A stretch of DNA of 64,000 nt from Rhizophagus irregularis (Eukaryota; Glomeromycota; Glomeromycetes; Glomerales; Glomeraceae), in assembly GCF_026210795.1 (NCBI RefSeq), contig NC_089431.1, forward strand, positions 2,728,001-2,792,000, in the 5' to 3' direction. A program made the position numbers and the translations under genes. Every line of letters begins with the position of its first letter. The stretch's first letter is position 1. Shown piece after piece: positions 37,019 to 49,619 of the stretch. Under the pieces are notes generated by a model. It did no database searches and had not been told where the DNA came from. It saw nothing but the letters and a program-made list of their open reading frames with translations.

Positions 37019-38849
37019 ATGGAGAATAATGCTAAACCCGCTGGCGGTGCACAGATTTGGAGGAAAGAACTTTATTCTATATTAGGGGCTTTCTCATTTC
37101 TTTACCTCTCTATAACAACTGTGTTTTTTTATATCCGAAGAAGAAGAATTGCTGATATTCGATATAGACCATTACGTCTAAACATTTTAAATGTAATAGC
37201 TTCGATTACGCTGTGCGTGATGGCTTGTTTAAGAACTGCTTTCTACCCAAATTTTCCTTGTGCATTAGTTAATTGGCCCGCATATATTGGTTTCTTCTTG
37301 TATTGTAGTTCTGTAACTTGTAGAGTTATATCATTTACTTGGATAGCAAAATATAATTTAGCAAAATTGAGATTAAGCATCGCTTATACTCCTTCATTAA
37401 ATCTTAGTAATCTTAGTAATAATAGTATTAATAATAATTTTAATAATAACTCGCCAATATCTCCGGGAATAAAAGAGAGATTAGAAAAGGATTTTCCTGG
37501 AGTTAAATTAATGAATAGATTAAAAATGTTTAAACATTTTACAACTGATAAATGGTTAACGTACTGGATTATATTTCCCACGATGCTTATGGCTTTAATT
37601 TTTGCTCTCGTGGAACAATTAACTTCTCCTAATCTTTCAATAATACCATTAAGCACTAATTGTACTCCTGCTGGAATTGAGTAAGTTATTCTTCTACGTC
37701 ATTTTACCGCGATAATGTATTTATCCACGTGACATTCGTTAATCTTAACATTTTCTCTTTTCTTTTAGATATATTCCATTACATATACTGAATGGAACAT
37801 TTCTTATACTTATAATTCCTTTTCTTATCTGTTTAATATATAATATAAAAGATGCTTATGGCCTTAGAAATGAATTAATGTTTAATTTAGTCAGTGGCGC
37901 GATCGCATATATTGGATATTTCATGATTGAATTAGTATTTCCACGATGGAAAAATTATTTTGGTAGTCTTATGCTTGCTTGGGTGACATTTATTATATGT
38001 CACACGGTATCCATCACAATACCATTAATTCAATCATTTAATAATAAAGTGTATTCCCTACCAAACTCAATAAAATCATCTAAACGTGCAATAAAAAGAA
38101 GCCTCTCTACAACAAAAAGGAATAATCAAAACAATCAAAATAATATTGTTATTGGAGATGGTAAATCTAAACGTTATTTAATGTTTGAAAAGGTTCTAGA
38201 AGATTCTGAATTATTTGAACGTTATAAAGGTAAGCAAAAAAATTATTTTACCTATTTTTTTTCTATAAATTTTTCATAATATTAATATACAATATATAAT
38301 TATATTTTTTTAGTATGTGCCGCTGCATGTTTCTGCGCAGAACTTGTAATTTTCTTACAAGAATATCAATACTTGAAAATATTGGTTGCTCATAGTTGCA
38401 CTCCATCAAATAAAGAAGTTCTTCCTCCTCCATCACCTGTACTTCACATAACAGAAACTGGTCATGTTACATTTCCTAATAATTCAGATTTATTAAATAC
38501 TTCAACTGCGACATTAGTATCACCAACATTTGTAACTACTCCTTGTACTAAATCAATAGCTGAAACTGTAACAGCTGCTTCTTGGATACCTATGCCATTT
38601 GAATTACGTACTGATTATAGTACTTTTTATGAAACATTTTTTGATTCAAATTCTGATTTAGCCATTAATTTTCCTGGTTGTTTATTAAGTGATATTAAAG
38701 AGATGGTTAAAGATGAAAAATATGAATTAACAATGTATGAAGAAGCTAGGGAAGAAGTATTAAATTTATTATATAGAAATACTTTTGAAAGATTTTTGAA
38801 AATGTATGGAATAGAAATCGAAAAAAAAGGAATATATAATAAAGGATAA
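37019..38849 (+). CDS. Seven-transmembrane receptor-like protein with C-terminal RGS domain (552 aa, 3 exons)
   Basis: Exons 37019-37680, 37769-38229 and 38314-38849, with GTAAGT/GTAAGC donors and (T)nAG acceptors; the reading frame is continuous. Hydrophobic spans lie near residues 19-39, 54-74, 82-110, 180-200, 222-246, 256-279 and 288-306, giving seven membrane passes with a long Asn/Ser-rich loop after the third. From about residue 345 the sequence matches an RGS fold: YLMFEKVLEDSELFERYK, then FCAELVIFLQEYQYLK, a Ser/Thr/Pro-rich insertion of about 90 residues, and FYETFFDSNSDLAINFPG with EEAREEVLNLLYRNTFERFL. The architecture is that of Arabidopsis RGS1 and fungal GprK-type proteins, in which the RGS domain speeds GTP hydrolysis by G-alpha at the plasma membrane. 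Ligand unknown. The large insertion within the RGS domain is unusual. Confidence 0.92.
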
Positions 38850-39582
38850 TTTTAGTTAGAAAAAAATGTTTAAAGTTAGATGTTAGATTTCTTTAAGCGA
38901 AGGAAAAAAACATTGTATTATTAACCATTGTATTATTAGTTTATTACTTTATTTTTTTGTATTTATAATAATATATATATATGTATTTTAGAAGATTCAT
39001 TAAGCAGTATTTTATAATATAACCCTTCAAATAATAAGTAAATATCTTAGCAGAAACCAAATTTTCAAAAATTTTTTTTCCAATTAAAAAGCGGTAAAAT
39101 CAAATATATTTTATAAAAATTTGTCATTTTTTCATAATTTTTTTCCAATTAAAATTATCAAGCGGTAAAATCAAAAATATTTTTTAATTAAATTCTATCA
39201 TTATAATTTCAGGTTATAAAAATTTGTCATTTTTCATGATAATTTTCATTTCAATTATAAAAATTCTGTCATTTATCATGATAATTTTCAGTTTATCACC
39301 ATTTCATCGGGAATTACCGTAAAAATTATGACTATATATAAACGTGTATGCATTTTCGAATAAGTTTAAATGACACAAAATTAATTTATTAAAATGGGAA
39401 AGGTAAATATATATTAATTTTTTTGGAAATGAAATTTATTAAATGAAGTTATTTATATAAATATATATATATTCTATAATTACATTTTTTTTTATATATA
39501 TCTAATTGTTGTATTATAATTTGCATAATATGTATAATATATCATTTTTTTTTTATATTTTTTTTTACAAATGTCTCTTCAC
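38850..39582. other. Intergenic DNA between convergent genes
   Basis: It contains a degenerate roughly 75-bp repeat (TTTTCCAATTAAAA...AGCGGTAAAATCAAA, near 39078 and 39145) and CATGATAATTTTCA words. Both flanking genes end toward it, so it should hold both polyadenylation sites. Confidence 0.4.
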
Positions 39583-40845
39583 TTATTTGCCGAAATGAGG
39601 TAGAGTAGTATAAAGCTTCTCTTCACTTTTTTCAATCTTTTCTTTCACTTGATTAACTATCTTTAATGCAATTCTCTTGCCTACATTTTTAGCAAGAACT
39701 TTCATTACGCTGCTACCAAGCCCCGAAGATATAAAGGAAATTCCATCTGCATAGCCCCCAACAGCCCCTTCTCTAAATCGTTCTTTTGCAACGGTTGGCT
39801 TTCCTAACGTATAATAAACACCAGAAGAGATCAATTGATATGCTGAACCAACAATAGGCACGAGGCTAACAATTTCTGATACATTCGTCTCGAAGGCTTG
39901 ACTTGAGCTGAGAACTTCTAATTTAATACCATTGTTTCCTGGTCTCAATAATGTATCTAATAAACGTTCCAAACTTTGATCTCTTTGCCTTTTTTCAGTT
40001 TGAGTGAAATCACCATTATTATTCCAAGGAAAATCGACCGGAATAATTGGATGATTTCCGAAATTTTCCTTTATTGTTTCATAGTTTTCCTCAACCCATT
40101 CCGGTTTACTATGGGTGATAATAATGTTAAAATTTACTTCTCCCCCTTTAAAAATCTTTTTAAATATCTTGAACATTTTAGCGTCTTCTTCGGTAAATCT
40201 GTCTTGCTTTTTAACGTAACATATATAATTAAGTGGAACCTGACATCTCGAAAAATAATCTCTTATCCTTTTTATGGCTTCCTTATGTGGAACACTACCA
40301 GATGATGATTCTCCCAATCCAATTGTGTCAAATACTTGAAATATTTCGTTAACGCCACTGTGTATATTAATAGTTTCTCCTTTCGCACCATTATTAACTT
40401 TGAACGCGTTATTTTGATGAATATCTCCTTGAATCAACATGTTAGCGATAGAAGACTTGCCATGTCCAGTAAGTCCAAAAAAAGCTACATTTATTCTTTC
40501 ACGTTGTACTATAATATTAATATGTTCGTTCCCAAGTTCGTAGGGAAAATATTCAGAAATATTCTTTTCTCCATCCAACTCTTCACCTTCAAGTTCTTCC
40601 TTGATACTGGCATAAAGTTGAGCATTGAGAATGTTTAACTTGTCATTTGGTTTTTCAAAAGGAATGTTAACCTTCCATAACTGAATTTCATTAGCGGACA
40701 AGTTCACAAAGTTATTGTGTTTTTTCTTCTTAATTTCTTTCTTGAGTTCTTTAATAGACTTGTTTTTTTCAATCTTAACTTTGAAAATGTTTTTTGGATT
40801 AGGATTTTCGCATTGGACCAAACAGGTAAGAGTAATAGGAGACAT
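39583..40845 (-). CDS. Crinkler-type N-terminal domain fused to an AIG1-like P-loop GTPase (420 aa)
   Basis: Single-exon gene. Residues 1-115 match the Crinkler (CRN) header: TLTCLVQCENPNPKNIFKVK, a Lys-rich helix, ANEIQLWKVNIPF with the usual LWKV signature, and ISEYFPYELGNEHINIIVQ, where the header normally ends. It is followed directly by a P-loop domain: VAFFGLTGHGKSSIANMLI (Walker A, about 120-138), a switch region with NNGAKGETIN, DTIGLGE (G3, about 163-169), and IIITHSKPEW (about 231-240) where the AIG1/GIMAP G4 motif is expected. The C-terminus has two hydrophobic stretches (about 326-347 and 361-380) and a Lys/Glu-rich helix, so membrane association is possible. In CRN proteins the header is thought to direct delivery or localisation while C-terminal modules vary. 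No signal peptide is seen, as is usual for this family in fungi. Confidence 0.85.
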   Translation of the reverse strand: MSPITLTCLVQCENPNPKNIFKVKIEKNKSIKELKKEIKKKKHNNFVNLSANEIQLWKVNIPFEKPNDKLNILNAQLYASIKEELEGEELDGEKNISEYFPYELGNEHINIIVQRERINVAFFGLTGHGKSSIANMLIQGDIHQNNAFKVNNGAKGETINIHSGVNEIFQVFDTIGLGESSSGSVPHKEAIKRIRDYFSRCQVPLNYICYVKKQDRFTEEDAKMFKIFKKIFKGGEVNFNIIITHSKPEWVEENYETIKENFGNHPIIPVDFPWNNNGDFTQTEKRQRDQSLERLLDTLLRPGNNGIKLEVLSSSQAFETNVSEIVSLVPIVGSAYQLISSGVYYTLGKPTVAKERFREGAVGGYADGISFISSGLGSSVMKVLAKNVGKRIALKIVNQVKEKIEKSEEKLYTTLPHFGK

Positions 40846-43428
40846 TGATGTTTTTCTAGGATTTTTTTTATCTTTTGGTTGAAGTTTTTTGGAGGGTATT
40901 TATGGAAAAAAATATTTTTTAGCTTATTAATAATAAGCGAATTGACTCTTCCATTTATGATATTGGCTAAGTAGGATCATTAAACAATAGTGGTATTGAT
41001 AGGTTTACAATGGCTGAAAATTTCCAGACAATATCCTTAAATGGACATTATTTTATAAAATTTTGAACTTTTATCATATGATTAATCGTGGCGTGTCTTT
41101 AGGACCTTATTGTTCGGGTTCTTGGCAAAGGTAGGACAGGAAGCTTGGTAAAATATGATGATTGGTTATGGTAATTTAAGAAACCCGAAGATACTTGCTA
41201 CGTATGGGTAACAAGATTATTTTTATTTGCCGTGGTGAGGCACTGAGGCTTTAAAAAAAAATTCGAGAATTTCTTATGGAAGAATATGCTTAATTTGGAC
41301 TAGGTTAGGTACTAGGAAACTTTACGATATGAAAACGTCATCAACTCAGGGTTTAAGCCAAAATTACAAGGATCAGCTGCATGTTGATCCATTGAGATGT
41401 AACAACTGGTCTAAGAATAATGGAATATACAAAAATAAAATAATAATCTAAAGAATTACTTTTTCTGTTTTTAGATATTAATGATTATAAAATCTAAGAT
41501 TAATGGTAAAACCTGATCGGCATCATGATGAATTTAATCCCCCGCAATCACGGGTCGCATCGGCTAAGTAAAAGAGGATCGACTCTGACATTCTTTCTGT
41601 TTCATATTGATAATAGTTACCATTTTAGAATTGATTTTTATAATTTTTATAGTAAAGCCGCGAAATCCGAAATCCGAAATTATCTTCCGAAATTACATTT
41701 TTTTCAAAAATCAATTTATGAGTCATAGACACTCTGACATTCTGTTTTATATTGTTAATGGTTACCATTATAGAATTTGATTTTTATAATTTTTATAGTA
41801 AAGCCGTGTCTTTGTCGAAATCCGAAATCCCGAAATTATCCCGAAATTACATTTTTTTTCAAAAATCAATTTATGAGCCATAGACACTTACCATAATTTT
41901 TTTCTTTTAAATAAAGAAAAAAAAAATTTGAAAATGCATTTATATAAATAAATTAAGAATCAATTTTTTAAATTAATTTGAAATTTAGAAACAAAAAAAA
42001 AAAGAATGAAATAATAAAAAAAAAAATCAAAAAAGTTCTAATAAAATTATTTTTAACTAAAAATAATATAAATTTATTAATAACTAATATTTCTCACAAA
42101 AATATATATTTAGTAATTATCTAATAATAATTTGTTATTATTATTAATATTATATTAAAAAAAAAAAATAATTAATTTATTTATTTTAGATCATAAAGTA
42201 ATTCATTTAATTTCTTCATTGTTACGAATAAACCAATCAATTGAAGATAAGTTAGTATTCAATAATTGCGATCAAGATAGTAAACGGGTTTAGCCATGTT
42301 GATGTATGATTTTCTGGACAGAAGTTGGTAACCAGTTTAAAAGATTATCAATTTAATACAATTGATAATTGATATACCATGTAACGTAGGAATTAAAAAT
42401 TATAACTTTAATCTTTCGATACCATACGTACTTTTTTGCAGATACTATAGTTTTTTCTGATATACTACATTTATTTTGTGTATCGCTGACATTTCAACAA
42501 CTGTGTATCGCTTTGTTAAAAAGATCCAATTTGGAAGATACCAAAACTAACGTTGATTATAAATATCGGGTATATAAGAATATGAACAAGTATCAAGTGA
42601 ATAACTAAGCTAACCGCACTTTATATTTATTATTCAAACGAAATTAGTGAGAGTTACCACCATTGTGAATATTTATAATAAAATCATGAAATATCTCATA
42701 AGAGCAATAGAGCATTCAGAAGACGATTACGCATAAGACGATTTAAAATAATGTGATATCTATGACCTTAAAATAACATCATCCTAGCCCACTTTATAAC
42801 AATTTATGAGAATTTGGCCAAATGATAAAAACTTTGACTAGAATATGTGTGAAAAGGGTGCAAATTATAAGACGACAAATGTAAGTAAGTAACGCTGCGG
42901 TGTACGTTCAGAATTATTAGCGGGTAGGAAATTGGTGTGTAAATGCATTTTTCTTCAAATTAACCGGAATATTAAAAAATAAAATTAATTATCATTTATT
43001 AAATCTTTTTAATCTTTTTGAAGATATCATTAAAAATCTATCCGATTATATTTCCTATTCCTGAACAATTCTAATACATAATGAATTATTATTTTGTTAC
43101 TATTTACTTACTGTATATTAAAAAATTACAAAAAAATTATATGATACAAAAAAAATAAATAAAAGGCGCAATTAATGGGTTTACTATTAACGAAGTGAGG
43201 TGATTACATGATTAGGAGAATATATCTCCAAAACATCGCAAAATAAGTTTAACGTAATCTATCATCTTCATTCAGACATAAGATGGGTAAATCAGCGGTT
43301 GGATCATATTTACTCGTTTTTTGAGATTGTTGTGTGAATATATTATTCCTATTATTTAGAAAAAATAAATATATTAAAAAAAATTTTTTTTTTTATTGGG
43401 CAATATATATATATATATAATATATTAT
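40846..43428. other. Intergenic DNA with a 155-bp direct duplication
   Basis: A segment containing CTCTGACATTCT, TTGATTTTTATAATTTTTAT and CCGAAATCCGAAAT, ending in ATGAG(T/C)CATAGACAC, is repeated with a 155-bp period (about 41575-41732 and 41733-41887). The rest shows no supported gene. Confidence 0.5.
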
Positions 43429-44919
43429 TCATACATACCAAACTGCTTTTGCTAATCTTTCGTGAGCAAGTAAAGAAGGGTGAAAACAATCAATACCACT
43501 TAATAAATCCAAATTACCACTAGATATATCCATATTTTCCATACCAGGATCATAAGTTACAATAAAATCTTGATAATTTTTTTCTTGAAAATCTGATGTA
43601 ATTTTTTTTAATCTTTCATTATATTGATCAGCTAAATCATCCATAGATTTTCTTGATTTATCACCCAAAGGTCCTGGAACAAAAGCACATTGACATTCTA
43701 AAAATAATCCTGCCACTTTACCCAATACACAATTTTTATCTTTTAAACTTGCTTCAAACATTTGTGATATTTTGAATACTGACATTAAATTTATGAAAAC
43801 TTTAGGAACATTTTTACGAATTTTTTCTAATCCTTCACGAATATGAGATTCAAATTGATCAGGTGAAAATTGGAGTTGTTTGGATAAATCCGTACATCCA
43901 TTACATAAATCGTTATTACCAAACCACATTGTAGCAAACTATAAATAAGAAATCATTATAAGTTATTTATACACGAAAAGAATTTTTTATTACGCAATAA
44001 TGGAAAAAGAATCATAGTTACTTTACCTTCCAATCATTTTTCACATCAATATCTTTTCTTTGAGAAAGTTGTTCAATAAGATAATTCACTAATCAAATGA
44101 TTTTAAAACAAAATAAGTTATTTTAAAAAAAAAAAATATTTCAATAATATATCGCATAAACTAACCTTGTTTGTCAACATTTAATGCCTGTGCACCACTT
44201 TGTGCTGCATTTAATTGATCCAATTTTGGAATATAATTACTTGGACATAAGATACCATAACAAACTTCAATAATATGAGTTCCTTTTGAATCTCCAACTA
44301 ATTTTGGACTAAATTTTCTGAGTATATTTGGTATCGAGACTACATCAGGATCGCCTCCCACTGCGAAATTAGCTCCTCGATATTCGTCCAATGGTTCCTT
44401 TCCATCTTTAAAAATTTGACCTAATTTATCAACACGAACTCCGAATCCAGCTAAAATTTGAAATAATAAAAAATCGTTTGAGTAAGCGAGGTTATTCCAA
44501 AAATTATTTTTAAAAAAAAATTCAAACATAAAAAAAAAAACTATTTACCTATAACCGAATCACCTAAACCCATTATAACCTAAAAAGAAAAAGTTAATTA
44601 TGATTGATTAATTTTTTTTTTTTATTATATTATGTTGAAAAAATAAAATAATTCGATAATTAATTACCTTGATATCATCTGCTCTCAAATCTCGAACGTT
44701 TGTCGGTGGAGCTGCTCTTGGAGGTAGTGGAGGACACTTTGAGATATCATCAACGAAAAGACGATCGTTTTGTTTGGTATTAGTTCCATTTTTAAACTTT
44801 GGTGCTGGTAAGGATGTTACTGCGGTAGAAAAAATTGTAATCCATAATAATAAGATAACGGAAATACTTGGTGCGGTAGGGAAGGAAATGTGTTTGTATG
44901 TATATCGATCAAGTTTCAT
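43429..44919 (-). CDS. Secreted GDSL/SGNH lipase, phospholipase-B-like (379 aa, 5 exons)
   Basis: Exons (minus) 44919-44668, 44579-44549, 44450-44166, 44088-44027 and 43938-43429 join without a break. The N-terminus has a signal peptide or anchor (about 15-38, ISVILLLWITIFSTAVTS) after a basic start. Catalytic blocks: block I VIMGLGDSVIAGFG (nucleophile Ser in GDS, about residue 91; the motif is assembled across a 31-base exon), RGANFAVGGD, block III FATMWFGNNDLCNGC (GxND), and block V GIDCFHPSLLAHERLAKAVW with the DxxH dyad. Length and the NND/DCFHPS signatures resemble eukaryotic phospholipase B1-type SGNH hydrolases. The likely role is hydrolysis of phospholipid or other esters outside the cell or in the secretory pathway; the substrate is not shown by sequence. 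Confidence 0.93.
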
Positions 44920-46061
44920 GGTTTTTTTTATATAATCTATTTATTCTAAATTTATGATCTAATATCAAGTATCTAGAAGAAAAGAATGTTAAATAAAACA
45001 ATGCTAAAAAGAAAGAAAGAATGAATGAATGAAAATGATGAGGTGGGATATTAAGAGAAAGAATAATGAGAATGCCTAGCACTGCTAGGTGTTTGTAAAA
45101 AAGTAAAGAATGAAAAAAAAAGGAGGGAAAATGTACCCCACCTCAAACTAAAAAAGTAAGAGAAAGAAAAAAAAGGTAAAAAAAAAAATTGGAAAAATTG
45201 GGAAAATAATTTAATTTCCACATCAATTTATACAAATCTTTGACCGCCTTTTTTCTTTAAAAGTATATTACAACCGGGAATTATAGAAGATCTTTACATT
45301 GTTTCAGTCAAAAAAGCATTTTTCACCTAATTCGGATTATAAACACATTAAGATTACAAAATGTTAAATGTTACACAAAAGATAAGTTAGTGAAACAATG
45401 CTCATGTTCATATTAGGATATTTTCAATTATAAACTTGGTAAAGAAAATAATTTAATTACCTTATATAGTATAATACTATGGTTTTTGTTTATTCAACAT
45501 CTGCCAAGAAGATTTCTATATACGTTTTATAATTCAACAAAATTATAGATAGATAATAAATGGTTAACAGTTGTTTAACTTGAAAACAAAGATAAAATCC
45601 AATAGACTAAAATCATTCATAATTCTGTAATACATTGCGTATAAAACTTTGTTTTTTTTTAACATCCGGATCAAGAAATATTGTAACTGCCCTTTCCCAA
45701 TTCAAGTATAATGTGTCAAGATCGACAAATCAGAGTAAACCTCAATTTGTAATTAGGGTATTTACCATAAACCTGTCAGAAATAATTAGTACAAAAAGTA
45801 TATAATTTAAAGTATTATTAAATATGATTATCAATCAAATATAATGTCAAAACCCATGAATAGTTATAAGTTTAATTAGAATAATAATGCATAATATAGC
45901 ATATAATTTAAAAGAAAAAAAAACTTATACTAATAATACTATCATCAGCTATTACATAATTTGTACAATTAAAGAAAAAAATTTAACAAATTCTCGTACA
46001 ATTACAGGTAAATAAATATATATATATAATATATAAACAAAGATATACGTCAAATGACTTA
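44920..46061. other. Intergenic DNA
   Basis: Promoter side of the lipase gene. A CCTAGCACTGCTAGG palindrome lies near 45076. No coding region is seen. Confidence 0.35.
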
Positions 46062-46822
46062 TCACGAGGAACTTTTTCCAAACATATTATTGGCCATACT
46101 TATAAAGCTATTTACACGCCTAGAACTTTTGGAGGTATCACGATTTTCGAGAAGTTCTAAAGATTTTACTTTAACCAAATCGTTTGTTGCTGATATATTA
46201 TTAGTATCAGAGATCTTAATTTTTCCTCCTTGTTGTTTAATTATATTTGATAAAGTATTTGTCATAACTTCAATGGCAAGAAATGAGGAACCGGAAGATC
46301 TTTTTGATTCAATATCATCATCACTCATTGAAGTTGTTTCTGATATTATATCCCTCATTTCATTTGTCCTTTTTGCAAGTTTTATAGGATTTTCATTTTC
46401 ATCTTTTTCAGCATTGAATTTTCGTCTATGATGAAAAACGAAAATTATTGCGGCAATTATTAGAAGACACATTGTTACTAAACAAACTATTATTGGAATA
46501 GTTTGAGTTGAGGAGTGTTTTCCAGTTACATGTGGAGAAGGTATCGATGTTACCGTTTGCGTATCGAAACCTAGAAAAAAATTATAATAAAAAATTAATA
46601 AATGCATTGTTGGATTCTACTATGGTTATTAGAAAATAAATTCCCATGTATTTTGCGCGAAAAAAAAATAATAATATAATTACCTCCATTTACCGATGAG
46701 ATAGTATTTGTGCTTTCTAACTTATTCATTATATTTTTATCATATCTTATAATTGAAGGATTAATATTCTTTTTAACGGAACTTAATGATTTTTTAGTCC
46801 TAATTTCTCCCCTTATTTTCAT
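46062..46822 (-). CDS. Single-pass membrane protein (215 aa, 2 exons)
   Basis: Exons (minus) 46822-46684 and 46570-46062, with a 113-bp GTAATT...TTCTAG intron; phases join as NGG|FDTQTV. The N-terminal 75 residues are basic then Ser/Thr-rich (VTSIPSPHVTGKHSSTQT), followed by a membrane span (about 76-99, IPIIVCLVTMCLLIIAAIIF), a HHRRK stop-transfer, and a 115-residue cytoplasmic tail rich in Ser, Asp and Glu (ISETTSMSDDDIESKRSSGS). The layout parallels the two membrane proteins at 8803 and 15172, and FLAIEVM may be a distant form of their LQ[I/F]EPM motif. No signal peptide is visible, so an upstream exon could be missing. Family unknown; the plan recalls Mid2/Wsc-like sensors but there is no specific match. 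Confidence 0.7.
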
Positions 46823-48039
46823 ATTTATTGAATCTTTTATTAAAAGGATTTAATAAATATGCATAAATAGCTTTAAAATGAAAAGAATGAAGTGGTTTAA
46901 TAATTTAAATAATTAATAATTAATGTATATAAGACGTACTTCAATAAGAGCAAAATACGTTTATAAAAATAATTCATGAATTTTATTGAAAAGGAACCAA
47001 AAGACGAAAGCATGAAGGTGATTGCTTCATAAAGGAATCGCCACATTACTATTGTTGGACAGGAAACTGTAATATGGTAATATGGTTTTTTTAAATTCGG
47101 AAAAAATAGTTACAGGCATGATTATACAGATAAAGTGTATTATACTATCGTTTATTTAAAAATTATTTTTCGTACGACAAACTTAAAATTATTTAATTAA
47201 AAATGTGTTCATAAAAATTAATTAGAATGAGACGTAGAATTAAGAATTGTGATATCAATTTGATCAATCAGTTATCGTTGCACGCGAATAAAGTTGGCTT
47301 GAAACCAAACAAACACAACGCCAAAGTCTTTTTCCATTGTTCTTTCGATTCCCCTCAACTTTTTTTACTATAACGAATTTGAAATAAACGTATGATATTT
47401 CTTTATATTTTCGTTATATTGAACATACCTTCATATATCGATTATTATGAACTTTTTTTAAATTTTAAATTTTAAATTTTTAAAGCATGACGAGAAAAAA
47501 AAAAATGAAAATATTATAAAACAAATTATTTTCTATTTATTTTAATATTAAAACTTAATATAAATGTAAATTAATGTTTCAATTTGAATATATTTATTTA
47601 TTTTGGTCCCGAAACATCCGTTTTTTTATTTATTTATTTTTTATTATTTTTGTTTACATGTTTTAGTGACCAATATTAATGTGACTTCTTGTGTCACATT
47701 TATCATCATGACACCATCTTTTAGTCTAAACCATACTTGGTTAATCATATTTTTGTAAATTCTTTTAAAAGATTCTTGGATGTTTATTGATGTTATTGAA
47801 ATGCACTTACTTTGGTCGAAAATTGAAACATCAATAGGCTTGTTTTTTCATTGTTGACAATTTTGTAGATCAAATAATTTTTAAAACATTTGTTTCCCAA
47901 CTTAATCTTTATCCATTAAATTTTGTATAACACTCAATAATCAATAATATTTTAAGGATTTCCCAAGAAATATTTTAAAGTATTTGTAATAGTTTATTGG
48001 TTGAGAGAGTTAAAAGTATTTAAGAAAGGGGTAAACTTT
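46823..48039. other. Intergenic DNA between divergent genes
   Basis: A small stem (AATGTGACTTCTTGTGTCACATT) lies near 47678-47700. Nothing else is recognised; promoters of both neighbours should be here. Confidence 0.35.
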
Positions 48040-49237
48040 ATGGTTAAAGCACAGGGAATGGTTGGATAGGAATTATCTTAAAAATATTAGGAGTAGTATC
48101 ACAGGTCTAGATATTAGTAATGATGAATATGATTCTGATGACGAGAAATTATCCGGTTCTCTAAAATTGGAAAATTTTCACTGTCTGGAAAAATTAAATT
48201 GCCGTTATAATCTATTGACTAGTCTGGACTTAAGCAATTCTTATTTATTAATTGTTCCGAAAATAAAGATGTTCCTTTAATCAATTAGATGAGTTGAGCT
48301 TGGTTAAAAATAATGATTTAACTATGATTTATTGTTGGAGCAATCATATATCCAACTTAGATTTAAATGAAAATGTCAAGTTAATTGCTCCTGTAATAAG
48401 TTAGAAAGGTTAAATCTAAGCAAAAATATTAGCCTAGAAGATTTAACTTGTCGAGATAATCTTTTAACTAGTTTAGACCTTAGTCAAAACAGTCAACTTA
48501 CTGAACTGAGTTGTTCGTTTAATCAAATAAATGAACTTATTTTTCCTGCAAACAACAAAATTGAGATTATTAGTTGTATTGGTAACTTATTAACTCAATT
48601 AAATTGGAGCAGACTTGACCCCAACAAATTAAAGATGTTGTTAATATCCGATAACAACTTTTCTCGCCAAAACTTGGAATTTTTAGAACCATTTACTAAT
48701 CTAAGTCATTTATATTTGGGCACAAGCAATAAGGAATTAATTCAACGAGGTATTTATAATCGTTTTCAAGGAAGTTTGAAGCCTTTAAGAAATTTGAAAA
48801 ATTTAGTAAAATTAGATATCTATGAAACAGACATTGATAGTGGTCTAGAATATTTACCAAGTAATTTAAAATCTATTATTATTGATCGTTCTGAACCGTA
48901 CCGAAAAGAAGCAAAAGTCAATCAATTGTTTTCGAATCTAAGACCTTATCGCAAAGAAAGTTTTTCAATGAAAGTTTTTGAACCTGATTTTATTGAATTT
49001 TATGATTTACAAGAGTGGAGAAAGGCTAATGAGAAATTAATAAAAAAAGTCAAAGAGGAAATTACGAGTGAGGTTCTTTTAAAAGAAGCCAAAGAGCAGA
49101 TTTCACAATTGCAAAAAGAGCTAGTAGAAGAAAAAAATAGAAGACTTGAATTAGAACGACAACTAAATAATTTGCAAATTAGTGATCAACCAATTACCCA
49201 AGTTGTTCAATCTACTTCCCAATCTTGGAATAAATAA
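48040..49237 (+). pseudogene. Leucine-rich-repeat protein with C-terminal coiled coil, frameshifted copy 1
   Basis: An ATG at 48040 opens MVKAQ, then an extra G shifts the frame and the gene continues as EWLDRNYLKNIRSS, the usual start of this LRR family. Irregular LRRs follow (LSGSLKLENFHCLEKLNCRY, LTSLDLSN), then a frame change near 48270 (FNQLDELSLVKNNDLTMIYC), and a return to the first frame near 48391 (CNKLERLNLSKN through the end). The last 200 codons are intact: an LRR tail (LEPFTNLSHLYLGTSNKEL) and a coiled coil (KEAKEQISQLQKELVEEKNR, then RRLELERQLNNLQ). Three frame disruptions argue for a pseudogene, unless introns or sequencing errors explain them. It faces the dual-kinase gene tail to tail and is co-duplicated with it (second copy at 58385). 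Confidence 0.75.
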
Positions 49238-49619
49238 CCATCCCCTACTCCGGTCGAAAAAACTAAACTCGAAATTTGCCAAAAAAAATATTTGTTTATC
49301 AGCAAGACAATAATTTATCGATGAAATAATGGGCTCGAGAGATAAATAATAAGATATAGATAAATTATAAGATATATTTTATACTTTATTTTATACTTTG
49401 ATCCTTAAAATTAAAAAATTACAAGTGAAATTACAAATATTAAAAAATGTTGAAAGTGATCTAAACTATATTTGGACAGAGAATTATCGAGAGGTATAAA
49501 AAAGTCTAAACTTTACCGACGTAACTGCCGTAACAAAGTTACGTCAAACGTTAATAATTTATATAATATCGAGCTACGTCACGAGTTACAACCTTTCATT
49601 GACTTAATGAGTGACGTAG
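49238..49619. other. Short spacer between convergent LRR and dual-kinase genes
   Basis: It contains TTACGTCAAACG / GAGCTACGTCACGAGTTAC words but no gene. The first part is conserved in the second block near 59215-59330, so the duplication crosses this spacer. Confidence 0.5.
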
